NCBI GenBank assembly: GCA_028565635.1
Contig: JAOXYB010039229.1
Coordinates: 1-13,261, forward strand
DNA from: Phoronis ovalis
Lineage: Eukaryota > Phoronida > Phoronidae
Direction: 5' to 3'
Length of the DNA: 13,261 nt
In this document: piece after piece, positions 12,201 through 13,261 of the stretch
Layout of the letters: the number at the start of each line of letters is the position of its first letter
Numbering within the stretch: position 1 is the stretch's first letter
Notes under the pieces: generated by a model
The model's input: only the letters and a program-made list of their open reading frames with translations
Databases searched by the model: none
Told to the model about the DNA's origin: nothing
Translations under genes and position numbers: made by a program

Positions 12201-12338
12201 AAGTTCAGCCCCTCCAGCAGGATTGTGTAATTCTACATCAAAATATTTATTGTCTTCTGGTATCTGATTATCTGTTATCGTAACAGTAATAGTTTGATAC
12301 TTTTCACCATCACTGAATTGAAGAAGTCCACTTTTCGA
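41..12338 (-). CDS. ADGRV1: ADGRV1-like very large adhesion GPCR, internal Calx-beta array (18 exons, partial gene)
   Basis: Joined on the minus strand, 18 exons encode 1061 complete codons without a stop. Residues counted from the first visible codon: Calx-beta 1 (partial) 1-57, 2 at 58-176, 3 at 177-316, 4 at 317-432, 5 at 433-548, 6 at 549-774 (extended, with a Cys-rich insert at 641-690), 7 at 775-900, 8 at 901-1022, 9 (partial) 1023-1061. Repeat openings such as NDDPYG, NDNANG, NDNPHG and NDDANG, the RTGGTFGE turn and the PExDE loop are seen directly. In ADGRV1 such repeats form the giant extracellular part of ankle links on hair-cell stereocilia and photoreceptor links, and Calx-beta repeats bind calcium. 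The role in this organism is inference. About nine N-glycosylation sequons fit an extracellular protein. FRAS1/FREM proteins also carry Calx-beta domains, but only about five and with CSPG repeats, so ADGRV1 is preferred. The first and last exons and the GPCR end lie outside. Confidence 0.88.
227..562 (-). other. intron between exons q and r
   Basis: AT-rich intron of 336 bases with a GTATGT donor and a TTATAG acceptor. No other coding segment or structured repeat was seen in it. Confidence 0.85.
563..802 (-). CDS. ADGRV1: ADGRV1-like exon q: core of Calx-beta repeat 8
   Basis: 240 bases, phase 1 at both ends. It reads (G)ETITLRVSRTEPAMGNVIA, HWRIDSVSGHVPSQGFREHM, GSLTFAPGETEKEISLEVLV, then DSQPETDEAYKIVLYNVTTL. 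The PETDE loop is intact and YNVTTL carries a glycosylation sequon. The turn is RTEPAMGN rather than RTGGTFGE. The Met at 759-761 (minus strand) is internal, as the frame continues upstream to the acceptor TCCTTCAG. The donor is GTATGT. A plus-strand open frame over the same bases shows no family motif and is a shadow. Confidence 0.92.
803..1475 (-). other. intron between exons p and q
   Basis: 673 bases of AT-rich intron. The splice joins AAEG to ETITL in frame, so no missing exon is needed. Nothing recognisable lies inside. Confidence 0.85.
1476..1661 (-). CDS. ADGRV1: ADGRV1-like exon p: end of repeat 7 and start of Calx-beta repeat 8
   Basis: 186 bases, phase 1 at both ends. It reads (T)LTIGIKEDSIPENDESIVV, QLSDPQGGSIISAENNVTII with an NVT sequon, then NDYVAGLLAFTSSSRIAAE and a split Gly codon. 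The acidic loop KEDSIPENDES is intact. The acceptor is CTTTTTCAG and the donor is GTAAAT. The intron falls directly after the AAEG stretch, equivalent to the EEATD position in repeat 3. Confidence 0.91.
1662..2762 (-). other. intron between exons o and p
   Basis: 1101 bases, the second longest intron in the window. It contains one 62-codon minus-strand open frame (2378-2566) that has no Calx-beta or other known motif and is not needed for the reading frame. No repeat array was seen. Confidence 0.83.
2763..2888 (-). CDS. ADGRV1: ADGRV1-like exon o: middle of Calx-beta repeat 7
   Basis: 126 bases, phase 1 at both ends. It reads GSIGDISVRWSANTILSNAT (with an NAT glycosylation sequon), then KGVDYVADGATLNFASGEIR, ending in a split Thr codon. 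V-DY, G-A-T-L-x-F and SGE are the classical middle strands of Calx-beta. The acceptor is ATTTATAG and the donor is GTATGT. No long open frame covers it, because its length is short and both intron edges bring stops soon after. Confidence 0.9.
2889..3317 (-). other. intron between exons n and o
   Basis: 429 bases. It contains a perfect 16-bp tandem duplication at 3054-3085 (listed separately). The frame of exon n continues some 30 codons into it before a stop, but that extension has no domain similarity. A plus-strand open frame of 89 codons crosses it without motifs. Confidence 0.83.
3054..3085 (+). repeat. perfect 16-bp tandem duplication
   Basis: The unit CTAAAAAGACTTCATG occurs at 3054-3069 and again at 3070-3085 with no mismatch, inside the intron between exons n and o. 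Identity of both copies points to a recent duplication. Confidence 0.9.
3318..3543 (-). CDS. ADGRV1: ADGRV1-like exon n: end of repeat 6 and start of Calx-beta repeat 7
   Basis: 226 bases, starting in phase 0 and ending with one base of a split Gly codon. It reads MQITDVELISGPPANPANNP, QIGSQQKTIVTIQP, then NDDANGILRIVSLHPQATHG, SLIAVEERDQ and MVERD(G). The leading ATG is not an initiation codon: PELAEKFI joins straight onto it from the previous exon. The acceptor is TTTCTTTCAAG. The donor is GTAGGT at 3316-3317; two bases of choice exist nearby, but only this one restores the VERDGGSIGD turn. Confidence 0.91.
3814..3963 (-). CDS. ADGRV1: ADGRV1-like exon m: Calx-beta repeat 6 after the insert
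   Basis: 150 bases, 50 codons, phase 0 at both ends. It reads ATRVYESLAGSQDYMTATGT, TVRIPDGSSTASIPVRIL, then ADDLPELAEKFI. The S-Q-DY, G-x-T-V and DD-x-PE-x-x-EKF pieces return to the normal Calx-beta order after the Cys-rich cassette. The acceptor is CCTTTTTAG and the donor is GTATGT. The same length and phases as the preceding exon mean the pair could be included or skipped independently in frame. Confidence 0.9.
4245..4394 (-). CDS. ADGRV1: ADGRV1-like exon l: Cys-rich PAN/Apple-like cassette inserted in Calx-beta repeat 6
   Basis: 150 bases, 50 codons, phase 0 at both ends. It starts ACAEKCLQSQACQSYQYHAT and continues ALLCDWFTSADASNLDTSSG, ending FLYYIKDSVK. The four cysteines are spaced C-x3-C-x5-C-x11-C with an aromatic S-Y-Q-Y after the third, the central signature of PAN/Apple folds (protein- or sugar-binding extracellular modules). 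These are nearly all the cysteines in the whole window; the only other one seen is in VSCVVTIDIS in exon 6678-6936. The acceptor is ATATTTTAG and the donor is GTAAAG. Because it is symmetrical and a multiple of three it could be spliced in or out without a frame change (inference). The family assignment rests on cysteine spacing alone, since only the middle of a PAN domain is represented. Confidence 0.82.
4395..4926 (-). other. intron between exons k and l
   Basis: 532 bases. The segment 4637-4790 is purine-rich on the plus strand (runs such as GGAAAAAGGGAGAGGAAAAG), hence pyrimidine-rich on the transcribed strand. Two short open frames here lack motifs. It is the intron 5' of the Cys-rich cassette, so the pyrimidine-rich stretch could matter for splicing of that exon, but this is only inference. 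Confidence 0.78.
4927..5104 (-). CDS. ADGRV1: ADGRV1-like exon k: Calx-beta repeat 6, extended loop before the Cys-rich insert
   Basis: 178 bases, one base completing the split Thr codon and then 59 codons to a phase-0 end. It reads GGTFGELRVTYSTSDINVIE, then ATANGRAPDYYFLAPVAGSR, LDITGTRVLVSGEVNPVK. The GG turn and first strands are typical, but the second half is longer than in other repeats and leads into the cysteine-rich exon rather than into a PExDE loop. The acceptor is TTTTACCAG and the donor is GTAATA. Confidence 0.9.
5105..5486 (-). other. intron between exons j and k (phase 2)
   Basis: 382 bases, AT-rich, with a short TATATACACACACATA stretch around 5402-5419. It is the only phase-2 intron identified. 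No coding segment was seen. Confidence 0.83.
5487..5665 (-). CDS. ADGRV1: ADGRV1-like exon j: end of repeat 5 and start of Calx-beta repeat 6
   Basis: 179 bases, starting in phase 0 and ending with two bases of a split Thr codon. It reads DIKITLTSASNGGRVGTNNV, FTLSILP, then the repeat 6 opening NDNPHGIVQFQESNFFVIEE, and ends YVTLNR(T), an N-glycosylation sequon across the junction. The acceptor is TTCTAATCAG and the donor is GTAAGT. This is the only phase-2 intron in the window; it splits the R-T-GG turn. Confidence 0.91.
5666..6099 (-). other. intron between exons i and j
   Basis: 434 bases, strongly AT-rich from about 5690 to 5960. PEEKE joins DIKIT directly in phase 0, so no exon is missing. 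Nothing else was recognised. Confidence 0.83.
6100..6218 (-). CDS. ADGRV1: ADGRV1-like exon i: middle of Calx-beta repeat 5
   Basis: 119 bases, starting with two bases of a split Gly codon and ending in phase 0. It reads QPASSDITPTSGTIYFISNQ, then PSENIVVILLPDNLPEEKE. The acidic loop is LPDNLPEEKE rather than DD-x-PE-x-DE. The acceptor has a strong pyrimidine run (TTTTTTTCAAG) and the donor is GTAAAG. The intron after PEEKE is in the same place and phase as the one after LPELAEKFI in repeat 6, which supports both models. Confidence 0.87.
6369..6494 (-). CDS. ADGRV1: ADGRV1-like exon h: N-terminal part of Calx-beta repeat 5
   Basis: 126 bases, phase 1 at both ends. It reads (E)FAVDSRIVNEPEGLQQQINI, then TVSRLFGQMDVVAVEWVATL, ending in a split Gly codon. 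The expected RTGG turn is replaced by RLFGQ, as in other divergent repeats of this protein (RLYGS in repeat 3, RKFGA in repeat 9). An NIT glycosylation sequon is present. The acceptor is CATCTTGCAG and the donor is GTTAGT. As a 126-base phase-1/phase-1 exon it matches 2763-2888 in both length and phase. Confidence 0.88.
6678..6936 (-). CDS. ADGRV1: ADGRV1-like exon g: most of Calx-beta repeat 4
   Basis: 259 bases, starting in phase 0 and ending with one base of a split Glu codon. It reads VTVKFEVIAGTALNGIDYVY, then a VVLINGEVEKRVPVDIVND strand pair, FFPELEETFTIRLLDQ and GGAQLGTPVSCVVTIDIS. It then opens repeat 5 with DDPKGSF. This is the most complete single-exon view of a Calx-beta fold in the window, with G-x-DY, GE, PELEE and A-x-LG all present. 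The acceptor is ATTTTCCAG and the donor is GTAAGA. Confidence 0.93.
6937..7510 (-). other. intron between exons f and g
   Basis: 574 bases. It holds a long imperfect inverted repeat at 7125-7162 (listed separately) and otherwise plain AT-rich sequence. GGTFGE joins VTVKFE in phase 0 across it. Confidence 0.84.
7125..7162. repeat. imperfect inverted repeat / hairpin, 17-bp stem
   Basis: The arms 7125-7141 and 7146-7162 are reverse complements with a single mismatch (A7138 opposite C7149), around a four-base loop at 7142-7145. The outer 13 pairs, ATATTTTGAAAGT against ACTTTCAAAATAT, are perfect. It lies inside an intron. Confidence 0.82.
7511..7683 (-). CDS. ADGRV1: ADGRV1-like exon f: end of repeat 3 and start of Calx-beta repeat 4
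   Basis: 173 bases, starting with two bases of a split Val codon and ending in phase 0. It reads INSPQLASNVFTYGQIIINQ (end of repeat 3), then NDNANGILSLSNSIVKVAEN with an NFT glycosylation sequon, and ends VVRTGGTFGE, the most typical ADGRV1/Calx-beta turn motif in the window. The acceptor is TTGATGTTTCAG and the donor is GTTAGT. The frame stays open past the donor into the intron, but continuity with the next exon (VTVKFEVIAGTALNGIDYVY) fixes this end. Confidence 0.92.
7880..8164 (-). CDS. ADGRV1: ADGRV1-like exon e: core of Calx-beta repeat 3
   Basis: 285 bases, the longest exon here, phase 1 at both ends. It reads (D)ITITIKRLYGSMGVVQVNY, then a long loop, GSVIFQEGQTAATFNIKI, and NNDNFPETDESIFVQLSSVD, a full-strength acidic calcium-loop motif. 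It ends at the split Val codon after GSQARR. The internal ATG at 8127-8129 is an ordinary Met, not a start, because the frame continues to the acceptor TTCTTCACAG. The donor is GTTAGT. A loop containing TPTEYYNYLPGNVQRADNDF between the GG-type turn and the next strand makes repeat 3 longer (140 residues) than its neighbours. Confidence 0.92.
8165..8833 (-). other. intron between exons d and e
   Basis: 669 bases. It contains small inverted repeats (GACGAG/CTCGTC at 8489-8502 and CCCATGA/TCATGGG at 8680-8697), neither long enough to call an element. No coding segment was recognised. Confidence 0.8.
8834..8957 (-). CDS. ADGRV1: ADGRV1-like exon d: end of Calx-beta repeat 2 and start of repeat 3
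   Basis: 124 bases, starting in phase 0 and ending with one base of a split codon (Asp). It reads GRLGDASKLTASLTIEA, the closing strand of repeat 2, then NDDPYGLFNIPDNFRPVRTA, the canonical opening of repeat 3. The donor GTAAAG falls right after EEAT, just before the second strand. The same intron position and phase recur in repeat 8 (between 1476-1661 and 563-802). Confidence 0.9.
8958..9749 (-). other. intron between exons c and d
   Basis: 792 bases of AT-rich intron. An 8-bp-arm hairpin (ATCACAAA / TTTGTGAT, 9090-9097 and 9103-9110) and a 10-bp direct repeat ATGCAAAAAG (9471-9480 and 9487-9496) are the only patterns seen. Confidence 0.8.
9090..9110. repeat. small inverted repeat
   Basis: Perfect 8-bp arms ATCACAAA and TTTGTGAT are separated by five A residues in an intron. 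It is short and may be chance in AT-rich sequence. Confidence 0.5.
9750..9953 (-). CDS. ADGRV1: ADGRV1-like exon c: core of Calx-beta repeat 2
   Basis: 204 bases, 68 codons, phase 0 at both ends. It reads IIRTGGHIGEATVSWRV, then a VGNVTFLDTQDAG strand with an N-glycosylation sequon (NVT), then DQFSELDEVFTVSLTDISK, which is the acidic PExDE-type loop with S in place of P. The acceptor is AACATAG and the donor is GTATGA. Together with the previous exon and the first 17 codons of the next it completes a repeat of about 119 residues, a usual Calx-beta length. Confidence 0.9.
9954..10761 (-). other. intron between exons b and c, containing a coding-like stretch
   Basis: 808 bases. VDLT joins IIRTGG in phase 0 across it, so no additional exon is needed. 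A locally GC-richer open stretch at 10188-10322 on the minus strand is discussed in the findings. The rest is AT-rich without visible features. Confidence 0.78.
10762..10863 (-). CDS. ADGRV1: ADGRV1-like exon b: start of Calx-beta repeat 2
   Basis: 102 bases, 34 codons, phase 0 at both ends. It opens exactly at a repeat boundary with HSDDAYGVFQFADAS, the counterpart of the usual NDDPHGVFxF opening, and ends GYNTVDLT just before the RTGG turn carried by the next exon. The acceptor is TCTTTCAG and the donor is GTAAGC. It is the shortest exon in the window and lies between the two long introns 9954-10761 and 10864-12167. Being a multiple of three it could be skipped in frame, but that would remove the first strands of the repeat. 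Confidence 0.88.
11101..11304 (+). repeat. degenerate ~30-bp tandem repeat, 6-7 units
   Basis: Units begin at about 11101, 11130, 11161, 11187, 11218, 11249 and a decayed one near 11281. Each contains a form of CAG-x-GTGGATCTGG-TTT-TTGATCAA-TTAG, with unit length 26-32 bases. The first two units are the most alike (GTGGATCTGGTTTCTTGATC versus GTGGATCTGTTTTCTTGATC). Progressive loss of similarity to the right suggests an old array. It lies wholly inside the intron between exons a and b. Confidence 0.75.
11697..11800 (+). repeat. degenerate ~34-37-bp tandem repeat, 3 units
   Basis: The pattern ACCCTT(TTA)-TTGGGACC-(C/T)-...-ATTC appears with ACCC starts at 11697, 11734 and 11768, that is spacings of 37 and 34 bases. 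A fainter related piece, ACACCCTTTTCAATG...GGGTGCCCATTC, occurs near 11951-11981. It is independent in sequence from the array at 11101-11304. Confidence 0.62.
12168..12338 (-). CDS. ADGRV1: ADGRV1-like exon a: C-terminal half of Calx-beta repeat 1
   Basis: 171 bases, phase 0 at both ends, 57 codons beginning SKSGLLQFSDGEK and ending GSTVRVIIQ. It holds the second half of a Calx-beta fold: the G-x-L-x-F strand, a TDNQIPEDNKYFDVEL segment in place of the usual DD-x-PE-x-DE loop, and the AELGTGSTVRV closing strand. The acceptor is TTTTTTAG (CT on the plus strand at 12339-12340) and the donor is GTAATG. The first half of this repeat must lie on an exon to the right of 12338; none was recognised before the window edge. 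In the acidic loop the last residues are DNK rather than DE, so calcium binding by this repeat may be weak (inference). Confidence 0.88.
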
Positions 12339-13261
12339 CTAAAAAATTATCAATTTAAGACATTTTAAATACTTATATACACTGTTGGATAAAAACAAGT
12401 GATCATGTATTATGGATTAAGTATTAAGTGTGTGTTTACAAAAATAAATCTGAACTTATTCAAACGGCATTTTCACAATGTGAATTAGAAAACAATAGAC
12501 AAATACACACCATATATGGATTTATATAAAATTAAAATTATCAGATATTTTAAATGCGAAAAATCAACAAAAATTGAGCAAAGAATGGCTGCATAAAAAG
12601 GCACTTTATAGACATTTGCATTAATTATGAGATGCCCATCATATCCCTGAGAACACATTTATGTGGTTTGTAGCCCAAACTTATAGCTGGGCAGCGCAAT
12701 TTTTGAAGCTTCCCTTCCCACATAGGTTAATACACCCAACCACATGTGGTATAACTTCATGAATCCACTTTAAAATCTTCCAGTCAACGCTTTGTCTTTA
12801 TGTCCTCCCAGGAACAAACATGGCCACTAGTCAGCCACATTGTAAGTATAATCTAGGTTGAAATTGTACCTGACCAGTACTTTGACATTTACACTGTTAC
12901 AGTAATAAATATGAAGATGATCGCTAAAAACTATAACGAGACAAAGAAAATGTTACATAATTATGCAACAACAATGATAAATCTTAGCCCACAAGTACAT
13001 TAGAACTGCATAAATGAAATTCATATTAAATGTGAACAAATACATTAAATATTTTCAAACACTAATTAATAGTTAAATACATGTTAATTTTCATGAATCA
13101 AAGTACAAGTCCAGTTAGTTTGATGAAAAGTTCAAAAATGAAGTTAAAAGACCATTTAGAGGTTATCTTAGCTGACTATGAGGTCCAAAAAGTCATTCAG
13201 AGGTCAAACAATCAAAATCTCAAAATTTCATGAAACTTTCGACAAGAGGTAAAGGTCACCC
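12339..13261 (-). other. intron sequence 5' of exon a, running off the window
   Basis: 923 bases with no recognisable Calx-beta exon on either strand. The first half of repeat 1 must therefore lie further right. A less AT-rich block at about 12640-12850 contains the 12-base palindrome ACCACATGTGGT (12739-12750) but no known element. Confidence 0.7.
13153..13206 (+). repeat. possible degenerate AGGTCA-type dispersed repeat, partial
   Basis: CATTTAGAGGTTA at 13153-13165 and CATTCAGAGGTCA at 13194-13206 match at 11 of 13 bases with a 41-base offset, and further GAGGT / AAGGTCA pieces follow to the window edge. It looks like the start of a longer degenerate repeat continuing outside the window. 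Confidence 0.4.

Noticed and set aside
1-13261. Bacterial or phage-type systems, CRISPR arrays, tRNA or rRNA genes
   Set aside because: The regular GT-AG exon structure and an animal extracellular repeat protein account for the window. No tRNA-like cloverleaf, array of spaced identical repeats or prokaryotic gene was seen.

Overview
The window is intron-rich, AT-rich animal genomic DNA. It carries an internal piece of one large gene on the minus strand; no plus-strand gene, RNA gene or bacterial-type feature was found. Eighteen exons could be placed between 12338 (5' side) and 41 (3' side). All introns have GT donors and AG acceptors, and the codon phase is compatible at each of the 17 junctions. 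Spliced together they give 3184 coding bases: 1061 complete codons plus one base, with no stop. Neither the start nor the stop codon of the gene lies in the window.

The conceptual protein is a head-to-tail array of Calx-beta domains: a partial repeat, seven complete repeats and a final partial repeat. Typical motifs recur, such as NDDPYG, RTGGTFGE, FPETDES and LPELAEKF. A long uninterrupted array of this kind is the hallmark of the ectodomain of ADGRV1 (VLGR1/GPR98/MASS1), the very large adhesion G-protein-coupled receptor. The identification rests on repeat pattern and motifs, not on a database search. The GPCR part, the GAIN domain and the EPTP repeats are not in this window.

Layout in transcription order (right to left): 12339-13261 is an intron or flank with no recognisable exon. 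Exon 12168-12338 ends repeat 1. Exons 10762-10863, 9750-9953 and the start of 8834-8957 make repeat 2. The rest of 8834-8957, 7880-8164 and the start of 7511-7683 make repeat 3. The rest of 7511-7683 and most of 6678-6936 make repeat 4. Exons 6369-6494 and 6100-6218 and the start of 5487-5665 make repeat 5. Exons 4927-5104, 4245-4394 and 3814-3963, with parts of 5487-5665 and 3318-3543, make the unusually long repeat 6, which contains a cysteine-rich PAN/Apple-like cassette. Exons 2763-2888 and part of 1476-1661 complete repeat 7, 563-802 is the core of repeat 8, and 41-226 begins repeat 9.

The non-coding DNA is mostly unremarkable AT-rich intron. Exceptions are a degenerate ~30-bp tandem array (11101-11304), a second ~35-bp repeat (11697-11800), a perfect 16-bp tandem duplication (3054-3085), a long imperfect hairpin (7125-7162) and a coding-like stretch inside an intron (10188-10322). 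The organism is a metazoan, probably an invertebrate given introns of about 150-1300 bases in this gene. The AGGTCA-rich degenerate repeat at the right edge is reminiscent of molluscan dispersed repeats, but the phylum cannot be fixed from this window.
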